From: Trileptium ribeirensis
Lineage: Eukaryota > Nematoda > Enoplea > Enoplida > Thoracostomopsidae
Direction of reading: 5' to 3'
NCBI GenBank assembly: GCA_030248225.1
Contig: JASANE010018601.1
Coordinates: 1-64,000 of the forward strand
DNA: 64,000 nucleotides
Every line of letters begins with the position of its first letter. Positions within the stretch are counted from its first letter, which is position 1. Positions 56,401 to 59,257 of the stretch are shown piece after piece. The position numbers and the translations under genes are program-made. The notes below the pieces were generated by a model. It saw only the letters and a list, made by a program, of their open reading frames with translations, was not told the DNA's origin and did not search any database.

Positions 56401-59176
56401 TGTATGCGAAGTACTTAGGTCTGGCTGGGGTTAAGGCAGGACAATATTATATCAAGTGGTTGACATCATTCGAGGTTGCTGTACAATCCGCACACACGAT
56501 TTATCTGTTGTCTTGGCAGTTCAGTGAAGGTACGATTCCAGAGCCTAGTGGTCTTCGCGTCTTAACTGAGGTATGAATGTTCTTGCATTTTTGGCAGTGT
56601 TATTTCCATGTCATTCAAGCCTGTAATGTCATTTCCGAAGGTTTTGTATGTTATACCTTGCTTTCAGCACTTTTCATTTCTCATTTGATGAGAGCAGGGT
56701 CCGAGTGTAGAGTGAATACCGCATTGTTTCTGATCATTTTTGCAATTTGAGCATCGATTTTTTCCCTTCCGCGACGCTGTGGCCAGAGACCCGCTGGAAG
56801 ATGGGGTCACTCTCTCCGATGTCAAGAATTCCAGGAGCTTTTCTAATCGAAGGTCCGGTATTTTTGAGCATTGAGCTAGGCGGCAGATGGTATTTTGGGA
56901 ATCAGCAGTTTGATATTGATTCAGTATTTTGCAAAGTTTAGCACGTTTTCAACTAGCCACGAGCGCGCCATTTCGACTGCTGCCATTTCAGCAAAATAGC
57001 ACTAGCAAATTTCGTCCGCAAGGCGTTCAAATTTTATTCGAGATTTGTACGAAACTTTAGCTCGCTTTGTAAAAATTTGTTCGAAATTTGTTGTAAGTAT
57101 GATCGAGGCTTGTTCGCGGATAAATAGGTTGTGATCAATATGATTGTTCATCATTCCTTTGAAATGCGATAGTCATTTCTGGCGAGTACACTGCATGTTT
57201 CAATTATACAACAGCCTCACAAGACTGTTCAAACAGAACATCGTAGTGCTGCATTAAGCAACGTTAAGCTCTCTTTATCCAAAGTCTGTGCTTTTAACAA
57301 ACGGAAGCGATGCAGCGCTTCGCTTTTGATTTTTTTTTGTAATTTTTGTTTGTCTCATATTAATTTAAATGTATCTTTTTATTGGTAAGGTTAGGACGAT
57401 AACTTTTGTTTTTGTGAAAGTATTGCAACATTTTCGATTTTTCATTATTTTTTGATACGTCTTGTGCTGTTATCGCTGTTTTAACTCAAGATATCCAATA
57501 TGCGTGATTTTCTAACAGTTCCTCGTACCATGTACCGGCAATGGTCCGGCATTCGTCTTCACAGCCAACATATCTTAAAACTATAGCTTCAATTAATAAA
57601 AGATTGATCTAACAGGTTTCGTAGCTGACTTGTCCCGAACATGGAGACCATCCACGACATTTGGTAACGCTGCGATTGCTGATAATTCCTACCAATTTGA
57701 CAATAATACGACAAAGTCAATTCGACTTTATGCTGTTGAAACCAGCATCAGCAAATCGTTTTTTTTTCCGAATTGTTAAAGGTCTGGGTCTAAAATCTTT
57801 TAGACCGACGTTAATTCATGCGCCGAATGAGGATGAGTATGATCGCAGTTTGGGATTTTATGAAAAAATGGCTACAGCGTCTTGATGATAGTCCGGACTT
57901 AGCTGACGAAGTCACTTGGTCCGACGAATGTAATTTTAAACTAAACAGCCACGTTAACGGGCATACTTATGTTTGTTGACATGCAGAAAACCCTCATAAT
58001 GCTATCGAACACCATATGATTGCCCCTGGTTTCTTATTATATGTCGACATATGGTCTGGTCGATTTTTTAGGCCGTTCATTTTCGATGGTACTGAATATG
58101 CAGACAACTATCTAATGATGATGCGAAATGAATTTTATCCAAATATTCAACAGTTATCAAATATTGACAGGTTTCACTTTATGCAGTATGGTGCGCTTCC
58201 TCATTTTTTGATGGCTGTGTGCCGTTGGTTGGACTAAGCCTTCCCAGACGTTGTGTGGCGCGCCGAGACCCTGTCGAATGGTATGCTCGTTCTCCTGCTC
58301 TAAAGCCTTCTAACTATTTTTTGTGGGAAGTATTGAAGTAGAAAATATATAAACGCAAACCACAAATCCCGTTGTGTCTGAAAGAGGCTATATTGGAAGA
58401 GGTTTCTCTTCTGAAGCCTGACGTGGTTCGAAAAGTCTGCCGAAGTGTGTGTTTTCGTCTAAAAGAATGTATTGTATTGATCTTGGAGGCGCCCAGGTCC
58501 GCGCTTAGGGCAAGTGTTATTTATCAAACACCTAAGTATATGAGAGGACGTGTATGCCAAGGCCCTTTTATACCATGTTTATTATTTGGCGTCCTGGGTC
58601 ACTTTAATACTGGTGCGTAACTTTATGTGATACCCTGCACGTATTGGTATACTAAAGGGTATTTTTAATATTTCTGCCTCATTGCATTTATAGTCTCAAA
58701 AATTTAACTTATTATTCGCATATTTATCTGGTTTGCTTATAGCAAAATATAGCAGTAATTTTTTCAATGGTTTTACGTTGTTTTTTTGAAGTAGAATGTA
58801 ATAACACCATTTATCTGTAATATTGAAAGCGACACATGAAGCGGCCAACCAAATACACTCAATAAGTACAACATGGTGTAAGAAATTAAAAGTGACACAT
58901 CTCTTCCCTATTGTACTGGTAATTTTTAGCGCAAGCTTATCATCATTAATTAATTGCTGTTTGGAAGAAAATGTTTATTGCAGTAAACATGGTACTGAAG
59001 TCGTTAAAGGAGTTAATAATGAAGACGTTAACATATTTGGTTCTCTACGTCATGGAACTTGGTCTGATTCGTCTTTGGAACGGGCACTCAAAGCGATTGC
59101 TGGATTTATTCGAATGGACAAAAATTTTCGAATCGACCGAGATAATTTACAAGAAGCAGCATCTTTACATCTCAAG
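7954..59176 (+). CDS. SHPRH: SHPRH orthologue (SNF2 helicase / E3 ubiquitin ligase), spliced, partial
   Basis: About 20 exons encode roughly 1,080 residues in the order of vertebrate SHPRH: N-terminal region, LRPYQ block, Walker A motif [11 protein letters not shown] finger inserted in the helicase, LIISPASI block, DEAQ box, TGTP motif [12 protein letters not shown] block, TPR-like middle and CHLRP block. Known family members are nuclear ATP-dependent DNA translocases whose RING polyubiquitinates PCNA at stalled forks. The junctions listed separately keep frame, which argues for a functional gene. The phase step between the exon ending at 8448 and the one starting at 13612 needs an extra small exon. 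The linker-histone H15 domain of vertebrate SHPRH is not recognisable. RING and helicase-C exons are not found before 64000, and the 5' end is also missing. Introns range from 63 nt to about 10 kb and are full of transposons. Confidence 0.93.
8512..8534 (+). CDS. SHPRH: Possible SHPRH microexon (23 nt)
   Basis: The exon before leaves in phase 1 and the one starting at 13612 enters in phase 0, so something must bridge them. Here TTTTTAG precedes and GTAGGA follows 23 nt that read GQIREQSS in exactly the required phases (1 in, 0 out). Joined to the next exon this gives [15 protein letters not shown], close to the vertebrate QSIQVDVQHPALIP. The upstream intron would be only 63 nt. The assignment is inferred and other small exons are possible. 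Confidence 0.4.
8535..10118. other. SHPRH intron, nothing recognised
   Basis: AT-rich intron. A short frame at about 9990-10118 ([20 protein letters not shown]) reads like coding sequence but matches no family I know and runs straight into the duplication that follows. Confidence 0.35.
10119..10587. repeat. Tandem duplication, 2 x 233 bp
   Basis: The segment starting TGACCTTAATAGAAATGATA at 10119 is repeated from 10352 with hardly any differences visible by eye, ending CCTAAAAAGTATGA in both. Near-identity suggests a recent duplication or an assembly artefact. Confidence 0.9.
10588..12141. other. SHPRH intron, nothing firmly assigned
   Basis: AT-rich. Two related stretches near 11580-11650 and 11890-11960 (AAATTTCAAAAA…ACACA…TTTAGCAC) look like an old duplication. 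A weak inverted-repeat pair near 11320 and 11545 was noted but not accepted. Confidence 0.35.
12147..12469. mobile_element. MITE copy 1 (5-bp duplication TATAT)
   Basis: 323 bp bounded by CTGGCCTGTCCACA and TGTGGATAGGCCAG, imperfect 14-bp inverted termini. The direct duplication TATAT lies at 12142-12146 and 12470-12474. G-runs near both ends (GTGGGGG) flank an AT-rich core. No coding capacity. Confidence 0.88.
12874..13247. mobile_element. MITE copy 2 (5-bp duplication AATAT)
   Basis: 374 bp, same termini and core as copy 1 about 400 bp away. The duplication AATAT lies at 12869-12873 and 13248-13252. Confidence 0.9.
13612..13814 (+). CDS. SHPRH: SHPRH exon, start of SNF2 helicase (LRPYQ block)
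   Basis: Acceptor GAGCTTTCAG, donor GTAAGT. It encodes the block [20 protein letters not shown], the Q-motif-like start of the SNF2 domain that contacts adenine in related helicases, and then a variable loop ending LYYQKYLG. It leaves two bases that are completed by the first base of the exon at 16280, giving a seamless match to the vertebrate KLYYNPYTG region. Confidence 0.92.
13815..15589. other. SHPRH intron, nothing recognised
   Basis: No coding match. A short CTCTGGCAAAA repeat near 14740-14810 and a 13-bp direct repeat (AAGCAGGGTTTTG) near 15150 are the only structure seen. Confidence 0.4.
15590..15879 (+). repeat. Dispersed repeat, 3' fragment
   Basis: Shares TTTGGTCACTGGAAGAA and the following GGTTTTGGTATACG stretch with the copy ending at 19429. 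It ends ACTCGCTTTGTTTC, a CTCG/CGAG stem and CCTAG followed by T. Confidence 0.6.
16280..16524 (+). CDS. SHPRH: SHPRH exon with Walker A (motif I)
   Basis: Acceptor GTGTTTCAG, donor GTAAGT. It contains [19 protein letters not shown], the ATP-binding P-loop of SNF2 helicases, nearly identical to vertebrate SHPRH. The stretch after ILLHPRG is acidic and unconserved ([14 protein letters not shown]). Vertebrate SHPRH has its linker-histone (H15) domain after this point, and no such fold is evident here. Confidence 0.95.
16834..16908 (+). CDS. SHPRH: SHPRH small exon in helicase insertion
   Basis: A 75-nt open segment between TTCTTCTAG and GTAAGG, phase 1 in and phase 1 out, reading [19 protein letters not shown] then a short hydrophobic tail. 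It fits the phases of both neighbours exactly. It falls where the vertebrate protein has H15, but no clear H15 similarity is visible. The identification rests on position, splice sites and phase. Confidence 0.65.
17222..17461 (+). CDS. SHPRH: SHPRH exon, basic linker and first half of PHD finger
   Basis: Acceptor CTTATAG, donor GTGAGT, phases 1/1. A lysine/arginine-rich stretch ([10 protein letters not shown]) that could act as a nuclear localisation or DNA-contact segment is followed by [14 protein letters not shown], which supplies the first two cysteines of the PHD finger (vertebrate FECICGELDQID). The remaining zinc ligands are in the exon at 19986, so the finger is split by an intron of 2.5 kb. 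Confidence 0.9.
17462..18464. other. SHPRH intron, nothing recognised
   Basis: AT-rich except for a GC-richer patch at about 18030-18200 of unknown origin. Confidence 0.35.
18465..19429 (+). repeat. Dispersed repeat, near full length
   Basis: Opens with GCGAAGCGACTGGAGTTTCC and ends CACTCGCTCCGTTTCCC…GGTTACTAG followed by T. The interior (GCTAAACCCGCCGACCACGT, CCTATATCTCGAGATAGAGG) matches 59258-60411 but differs from the 170-bp-unit copies. Two interior types therefore share the same kind of ends. Confidence 0.65.
19986..20104 (+). CDS. SHPRH: SHPRH exon, second half of PHD finger
   Basis: Acceptor GTTATTAG, donor GTAAGC, phase 1 in and 0 out. It reads [14 protein letters not shown] then YRCPHC, completing a C4HC3 PHD zinc finger with the exon before it. 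In the family this domain is inserted between SNF2 motifs I and Ia and is thought to read chromatin. The order and spacing match vertebrate SHPRH (VQCLKCHLWQHAKC…FYCPHC). Confidence 0.93.
20105..20882. other. SHPRH intron, nothing recognised
   Basis: No coding match. It contains a G-run near 20270 and GC-richer patches resembling decayed repeats. Confidence 0.35.
20888..21279. mobile_element. MITE copy 3 (5-bp duplication AATTA)
   Basis: 392 bp, termini CTGGCCTGTCCACA / TGTGGACAGGCCAG form a perfect 14-bp inverted repeat. The duplication AATTA lies at 20883-20887 and 21280-21284. Confidence 0.92.
21585..22379 (+). repeat. Dispersed repeat, full-length-looking copy
   Basis: Starts GCGAGCGGAGTTTCCATTG, then GAAAATTTCTTCTTTC and CATTTATAACTCATCG. 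It carries several ~150-bp units and ends CACACTCGCTCCGTTTCACC…GCGAGATACTAG. It is the clearest complete copy, about 795 bp, with no coding capacity. Confidence 0.7.
22380..23148. other. SHPRH intron, nothing recognised
   Basis: No coding, repeat or RNA signal that I can name before the acceptor at 23148. Confidence 0.4.
23149..23256 (+). CDS. SHPRH: SHPRH exon, SNF2 motif Ia (LIISPASI block)
   Basis: 36 codons between TTGTTTAG and GTAAGT, phase 0/0. It encodes [20 protein letters not shown], very close to vertebrate RATLIISPSSICHQWVDEI. Joined to the preceding exon it is directly contiguous with the PHD finger. A 40-bp tandem repeat begins about 90 bp downstream. Confidence 0.95.
23345..23640. 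repeat. Intronic minisatellite, about 40-bp unit
   Basis: Seven to eight diverged copies of a unit like AAACTGCTACAGAAACTGTG followed by TCACTTTTAGAAA, starting 90 bp after a SHPRH donor site. Confidence 0.85.
23641..25689. other. SHPRH intron, nothing recognised
   Basis: AT-rich. A TTCTCGCTTGCTCCGTTTCC at 23720 is an isolated match to the dispersed-repeat end motif. Short open frames have no recognisable product. Confidence 0.35.
25690..26430 (-). repeat. Dispersed repeat, internal units
   Basis: Four or so diverged ~150-bp units with CATTCTTGATG, TAGACC, CTAGATAA and CCATTGAAAACC phrases. Neither end motif is clear. Confidence 0.5.
26431..27420. repeat. Degenerate tandem repeat block
   Basis: A segment with CCTCATTTTAGTACCCTTCA, GGTTATTTTTATCTTA, a TTTTTCGATTAAGGCT phrase and GGGGTTTGAGGTAT occurs at about 26630-26760 and again near 26945-27110 (period about 350 bp). 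Within it CCATGGTTCCGCGGATAC is repeated twice near 27237-27290. GC is higher than in the surroundings. Origin unknown. Confidence 0.65.
27430..28110 (+). repeat. Dispersed repeat, diverged copy
   Basis: Shares AAAATCGACATTTCTGGCAAAGG and the CCCACAAAAATGTTATTCATC region with 5380-5480, plus the AACTCATCTATCC region. Strongly diverged. Confidence 0.5.
28111..28920. other. SHPRH intron, nothing recognised
   Basis: AT-rich with no coding match. It ends at the acceptor TGTTTTCAG. Confidence 0.4.
28921..29047 (+). CDS. SHPRH: SHPRH exon, SNF2 helicase middle
   Basis: Acceptor TGTTTTCAG, donor GTAAAC, phase 0 in and 1 out. [20 protein letters not shown] followed by [20 protein letters not shown] matches vertebrate VYQGVKKDGFLQPHFLAEQD. 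This is the SNF2 segment around motif Ib. It lies just before a dispersed repeat that starts at about 29143. Confidence 0.96.
29143..29690 (+). repeat. Dispersed repeat, 5' part
   Basis: Opens with GAGCGAGCGGAGTTTCCACT, then GAAAATCGTGAAAATTTC and TTCATAACTCATCTTCGGAT. The 3' end motif is not present. It lies about 100 bp after a SHPRH donor site. Confidence 0.6.
29691..30396. other. SHPRH intron, nothing recognised
   Basis: AT-rich, no coding or repeat match. Confidence 0.4.
30397..30461 (+). CDS. SHPRH: SHPRH small exon before the DEAQ box
   Basis: 65 nt between TATTTAG and GTAAGT, phase 1 in and 0 out. It reads [20 protein letters not shown] then R, matching vertebrate LRNQKRYMAIPSPLVAVEWW. 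In the spliced product it sits immediately N-terminal of the helicase motif II exon. Confidence 0.95.
30462..31125. other. SHPRH intron, nothing recognised
   Basis: No repeat or coding signal apart from a GC-rich patch near 30905-30950 (GACAGCGACGCGC…GACAGCGAGCGC). Confidence 0.4.
31126..31249 (+). CDS. SHPRH: SHPRH exon with DEAQ box (motif II) and motif III
   Basis: Acceptor AATTTGCAG, donor GTGAGT, phase 0 in and 1 out. It encodes [10 protein letters not shown], the Walker B motif that coordinates magnesium for ATP hydrolysis, and [11 protein letters not shown], motif III, which couples hydrolysis to movement. Both match vertebrate SHPRH, including the DEAQ (not DEAH) form. Confidence 0.97.
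31473..31636 (+). CDS. SHPRH: SHPRH exon, end of SNF2 N-lobe
   Basis: Acceptor TATTTCTAG, donor GTGCTA, phase 1 in and 0 out. It reads [20 protein letters not shown], and then [14 protein letters not shown], matching vertebrate EDLFGLVVFLGIEPYCVKHWW…ILWRSAKKDVIDQ. The GTGCTA donor is weaker than its neighbours. Confidence 0.96.
31637..32007. other. SHPRH intron, nothing recognised
   Basis: Short AT-rich intron. Confidence 0.5.
32008..32115 (+). CDS. SHPRH: SHPRH exon, [10 protein letters not shown] block
   Basis: Acceptor TTATTTTAG, donor GTATGT, phase 0/0. [20 protein letters not shown] is followed by [10 protein letters not shown], matching vertebrate IPPQTEEIHWLHFSPVERHF. This is the conserved segment of SNF2 proteins linking the two helicase lobes. 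Confidence 0.94.
32116..33054. other. SHPRH intron, nothing recognised
   Basis: AT-rich. A frame at 32392-32658 is hydrophobic but shows no family match. Confidence 0.4.
33055..33330. repeat. Imperfect tandem repeat, about 184-bp period
   Basis: CTGATCAGAAAGCAG…TAGACGTATGAAACTCCGCT near 33073 recurs as CTGATCGGAAAGCAA…TAGACGTCTGAAACTCTGCT near 33257. Confidence 0.75.
33331..33873. other. SHPRH intron, nothing recognised
   Basis: A moderately GC-rich patch at 33470-33610 of unknown nature. Otherwise featureless up to the acceptor. Confidence 0.35.
33874..34031 (+). CDS. SHPRH: SHPRH exon, LRQACCHPQ block
   Basis: The reading frame is open upstream to 33820, but phase places the acceptor at TTTTTTTAAG just before ATG at 33874 (phase 0 in, 2 out, donor GTATGT). 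It encodes [20 protein letters not shown] followed by CCHPQ, the signature LRQACCHPQ of SNF2/SHPRH proteins. An alternative acceptor at 33832 would break the frame with the exon before. Confidence 0.93.
34032..34745. other. SHPRH intron, nothing recognised
   Basis: AT-rich, no match. Confidence 0.4.
34746..34840 (+). CDS. SHPRH: SHPRH exon, TMEDVLQQ helix
   Basis: Acceptor TATTTTCAG, donor GTATTT, phase 2 in and 1 out. [20 protein letters not shown] then [11 protein letters not shown] matches vertebrate STMTMEELLTSLQKKCGTECEEAHRQLVCALN. It starts the helical, TPR-like middle region of the protein. Confidence 0.94.
34841..37049. other. SHPRH intron, nothing firmly assigned
   Basis: AT-rich. 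On the plus strand near 36700-36920 a frame reads [15 protein letters not shown] and similar coding-like phrases between stops, possibly a decayed mobile-element gene, but no family could be named. Confidence 0.35.
37050..37255 (+). CDS. SHPRH: SHPRH exon, TPR-like region
   Basis: Acceptor TTTTCTAG, donor GTGCAA, phase 1 in and 0 out. It reads [20 protein letters not shown] and later [18 protein letters not shown], matching vertebrate GLAGIHIIKGEYALAAELYR…KTDSLQRLHATHNLMELL. It resembles a tetratricopeptide repeat. An unplaced segment at 56419 shares its start and its phases. Confidence 0.95.
37436..38345 (+). repeat. GC-shifted block with a possible LINE fragment and internal repeats
   Basis: GC is clearly higher than in the flanks. 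Near 37540-37575 the frame [14 protein letters not shown] resembles the segment after the reverse-transcriptase core of non-LTR elements. From about 37890 to 38330 a roughly 155-bp unit (GGGTTTG-ATTTCG/TTCCGAC, then CCTGGAG-AATTTT) recurs about three times. Confidence 0.35.
38346..40620. other. Intron block of unknown repeats
   Basis: Includes diverged units between about 39300 and 40030 sharing GCTGATAAG, AAACTTTATT/AAACTT and GCCCGG-AAGCTAC phrases, and a GC-richer part at 40100-40560. It has no recognisable protein. It may be a decayed mobile element. Confidence 0.35.
40621..41400. other. Intron, nothing recognised
   Basis: Short inverted phrases (ACTGGTAA…TTACCAGTG) near 40860-40925 only. 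Confidence 0.35.
41402..41643. repeat. Tandem duplication, about 128-bp period
   Basis: CATTGATCAACACAATAGAA begins at 41402 and again at 41530. Both copies continue through GGTAATCATAAAACGGTATA with a few differences. Confidence 0.85.
41644..42335. other. Intron, low-complexity flank
   Basis: More distant copies of the ATAATACG/TTTATGGCC/AATGGTTATA vocabulary of the preceding tandem repeat; no gene. Confidence 0.35.
42336..42522. repeat. Minisatellite, about 62-bp unit (left of insertion)
   Basis: Three units like AAATGTTGGCCATTACACTG followed by TGGCCAGGATTATTGGGGTA, ending in TTCTATTA where the long-TIR element begins. The same array resumes at 46640. Confidence 0.85.
42788..43903. mobile_element. 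Non-autonomous hAT-type element (8-bp duplication CTTAGAAC)
   Basis: Inverted termini CAGGGAGTAACCGGAATTCC / GGTTCCGGTTATTCACTG. A perfect direct duplication CTTAGAAC lies at 42780-42787 and 43904-43911. The right arm of the host element (46402-46409 on the other strand) keeps a single CTTAGAAC, i.e. the empty site. About 1.1 kb with no transposase recognised. Confidence 0.92.
44062..45111. other. Interior of the long-TIR element
   Basis: AT-rich. A patch at 44590-44660 (GGAACGGGAAATTTCCATGG) looks like the edge of another decayed hAT element, but no partner end was found. Confidence 0.3.
45112..45381 (+). pseudogene. hAT transposase C-terminal dimerisation domain, fragment
   Basis: Reads [20 protein letters not shown] then [12 protein letters not shown], a stop, and [13 protein letters not shown], ending in an acidic tail ([10 protein letters not shown]). 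The pattern P-x-SAAVER-F-AG with a following MVYLK matches the conserved C-terminal dimerisation region of hAT transposases. The TGA near 45213 and the absence of the catalytic part show that it is a relic. Confidence 0.7.
45382..46261. other. Interior of the long-TIR element, right side
   Basis: An open frame at 45889-46215 (plus) and fragments on the minus strand ([19 protein letters not shown]) are coding-like but not assignable to a transposase family with confidence. Confidence 0.3.
46640..46765. repeat. Minisatellite, about 62-bp unit (right of insertion)
   Basis: Units TTAAATGTTGGCCATTGTAC…GGCCATGATTATTGGACTGT in the same orientation as the array left of the transposon, i.e. one array split by the insertion. 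Confidence 0.8.
46766..47216. other. SHPRH intron, nothing recognised
   Basis: AT-rich, no match. Confidence 0.4.
47217..47324 (+). CDS. SHPRH: SHPRH exon, helical region (NHYLSK)
   Basis: Acceptor GATTTTCAG, donor GTATGT, phase 0/0, after an intron of about 10 kb filled with transposons. [20 protein letters not shown] matches vertebrate KQLREHYMSKCNTEVAEAQQ. It joins directly to the exon at 48837 to give [16 protein letters not shown], which mirrors vertebrate IHSNSPWWLNV. Confidence 0.9.
47682..47747 (+). CDS. SHPRH: Possible in-frame cassette exon of SHPRH
   Basis: 66 nt flanked by ATATACAG and GTGTGT, open in frame and phase 0/0, reading [20 protein letters not shown] then RE. It could be included between the exons at 47217 and 48837 without breaking the frame, but those two already abut well without it. 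Vertebrate SHPRH has no obvious counterpart. Chance cannot be ruled out. Confidence 0.22.
47748..48374. other. SHPRH intron, nothing recognised
   Basis: AT-rich with no coding match. Confidence 0.4.
48375..48765 (+). repeat. Dispersed repeat, internal units
   Basis: CGAACCCGATTTCCAGAATATA, GTGTTGCGTGCAAGGCATCA and GGTTATCTAGAGCCCAGCAC are the reverse complement of phrases at 340-620. No end motifs. Confidence 0.6.
48837..48973 (+). CDS. SHPRH: SHPRH exon, NWWAEV block
   Basis: Acceptor AATTTTAG, donor GTAATT, phase 0 in and 2 out. [20 protein letters not shown] then [12 protein letters not shown] matches vertebrate NSPWWLNVIHRAIEFTIDEE-LVQRVRNEI. The two leftover bases AA are completed by G of the next exon to give lysine. 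Confidence 0.94.
48974..49438. other. SHPRH intron, nothing recognised
   Basis: AT-rich, no match. Confidence 0.4.
49439..49765. repeat. Tandem array of Tc1-MITE-like units, about 95-bp period
   Basis: ATAGTTACGGACATAAATAA, ATAGTTATGGACAGAAATAA and ATGGTTACGGACAGAAATAA occur about 95 bp apart, each followed by AAATGGTTC-x-AATAA and ACAGCTGTTAA-type phrases also found in the MITE at 59874. Confidence 0.75.
49766..51149. other. SHPRH intron, nothing firmly assigned
   Basis: An open stretch near 49941-50045 ([20 protein letters not shown]) looked exon-like, but its phase does not fit the flanking SHPRH exons. Confidence 0.35.
51150..51410 (+). CDS. SHPRH: SHPRH exon, CHLRP block and Cys-pair motif
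   Basis: Acceptor TAATTTAAG, donor GTAACA, phase 2 in and 2 out. It runs [20 protein letters not shown], then [20 protein letters not shown] and [13 protein letters not shown], closely matching vertebrate CRGLQFLLTTQ…TVCHLRPARLPLNCCVFC…ELFTEYESKLF. The acceptor was fixed by phase: only a start at 51150 keeps the frame. The Ty3/gypsy element starts 34 bp after the donor. Confidence 0.95.
51445..51596 (+). repeat. 5' LTR (152 bp)
   Basis: Begins TGTTGTGGAAACA and ends TTAGTCACGACA, so that TGTYGTG/CACGACA forms the LTR inverted end. By eye about 8 differences from the 3' LTR. It contains TATATAA at 51545-51551 and AATAAA near 51568, candidate promoter and polyadenylation signals. Confidence 0.93.
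51604..51620 (+). promoter_or_regulatory. Candidate primer-binding site
   Basis: TGGCGATCAGGATGAG starts 7 bp after the 5' LTR. The TGG start fits pairing with a tRNA CCA end; the tRNA is not identified. Confidence 0.5.
51705..52616 (+). CDS. gag: Ty3/gypsy gag polyprotein
   Basis: 303 residues, intact. The N-terminus is glutamine-rich and coiled-coil-like ([20 protein letters not shown]). The capsid region includes [20 protein letters not shown] and [19 protein letters not shown], typical of gypsy gag. The C-terminus has a zinc knuckle [14 protein letters not shown] (CCHC). A preceding partial knuckle, [14 protein letters not shown], has Trp where its last Cys should be. Gag packages element RNA into virus-like particles. 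It ends with TGA directly followed, in the same frame, by pol. Confidence 0.92.
   Translation: MSELAQMFKLFQEQMSAQQQQHNEQMALLQEQNRRLFESLQSSNGQLAGQAAIPACSSLDLTSALWTDYWARFNTFIGAHCISIERQAQVFLANQTSAIYKTQAPPKQINDLRIEEIAAFMSEQFDPKQYFVQERSKFWSDMQRKPGETIQELAARIRQYAATYDFLTVKDPQDEALRTRFICSVGNEAVLKAIFKVPDDELTFPKPISIALETEEAARVAKETVYGSRSKPVLPVKAESVNPVRARAERTTTNNGSNVSISVGTCGRCYQNNHKGNDWPHIDSKCRYCDITGHLEEVCLKKK
52617..55489 (+). pseudogene. pol: Ty3/gypsy pol (protease, RT, RNase H, integrase), broken
   Basis: Protease signature DTGAG at 52746; RT with [16 protein letters not shown]; an active-site box reading YLDG (53669-53680) instead of YLDD; RNase H with VTDHKPL and DVLSRLP; the integrase zinc region (HHGHFS…CWTCAEH); and integrase core residues at TDAYSK (Asp at 55046), TDNAPTF (Asp 55163) and NGAAERL (Glu 55271). 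The frame changes near 52890, 53720, 54010, 54172 and 54970, and a stop at 55487 ends the last open piece. The similarity continues weakly to about 55900. Not functional as read. Confidence 0.92.
55960..55969 (+). promoter_or_regulatory. Polypurine tract
   Basis: AAGCGGGAGG abuts the 3' LTR. It would prime plus-strand DNA synthesis. Confidence 0.75.
55970..56121 (+). repeat. 3' LTR (152 bp)
   Basis: TGTCGTGGAAACA to CACGACA, same length as the 5' LTR. Followed by GAGAT. Confidence 0.93.
56122..56418. other. SHPRH intron, nothing recognised
   Basis: AT-rich between the LTR element and the orphan exon-like segment. Confidence 0.4.
56419..56570 (+). other. Orphan exon-like segment, TPR-like
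   Basis: 152 open nt between GTACTTAG and GTATGA, phase 1 in and 0 out. It reads [20 protein letters not shown] and then AVQSAHTIY. The opening GLAGV and the TPR-like pattern recall the SHPRH exon at 37050 (GVAGI) and vertebrate GLAGI…KGEY. However, it lies between the exons at 51150 and 58984, which join each other in phase 2, so it cannot be spliced between them in frame. It may be a relic of a partial duplication, an exon of another transcript, or chance. Confidence 0.3.
56571..57640. other. SHPRH intron, nothing firmly assigned
   Basis: No clear gene. The N-terminal part of the mariner-like fossil may begin in the last 150 bp. Confidence 0.4.
57641..58520 (+). pseudogene. mariner/IS630-type transposase, fossil
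   Basis: Fragments in several frames: [50 protein letters not shown], then [20 protein letters not shown] and [11 protein letters not shown]. The order matches the DDE/D transposase subgroup with SDEA.F, N-x-NPH, QDGAPPH and RWIGRRGP motifs. The second catalytic Asp (QDGAPPH) is Tyr here (MQYGALPH). Stops occur after TYVC, after CRWLD and within the C-terminus. Termini were not found. Confidence 0.75.
58521..58983. other. SHPRH intron, nothing recognised
   Basis: AT-rich. The open frame in front of the last exon has no similarity. Confidence 0.4.
58984..59176 (+). CDS. SHPRH: SHPRH exon, last one recognised in the window
   Basis: Acceptor TTATTGCAG, donor GTAATG, phase 2 in and 0 out. The first base completes AG from the exon at 51150. 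It reads [20 protein letters not shown] and later [12 protein letters not shown], matching vertebrate TRGLWAISETERSMKAILSF. The frame is also open upstream to 58823, but that part has no similarity. The RING finger and helicase-C exons must lie further right. Confidence 0.9.
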
Positions 59177-59257
59177 GTAATGGGATTTAGTTTGGCGAAT
59201 CGATGAAACCCAGTAAATTTATTGTTCTGAACGTAGTAGATTAGATAGAAAACATAA

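Noticed and set aside
58823..58983. Upstream extension of the last SHPRH exon
   Set aside because: Open by chance; the TTATTGCAG acceptor at 58983 gives the phase that completes AG from the exon at 51150, and the upstream peptide has no similarity.
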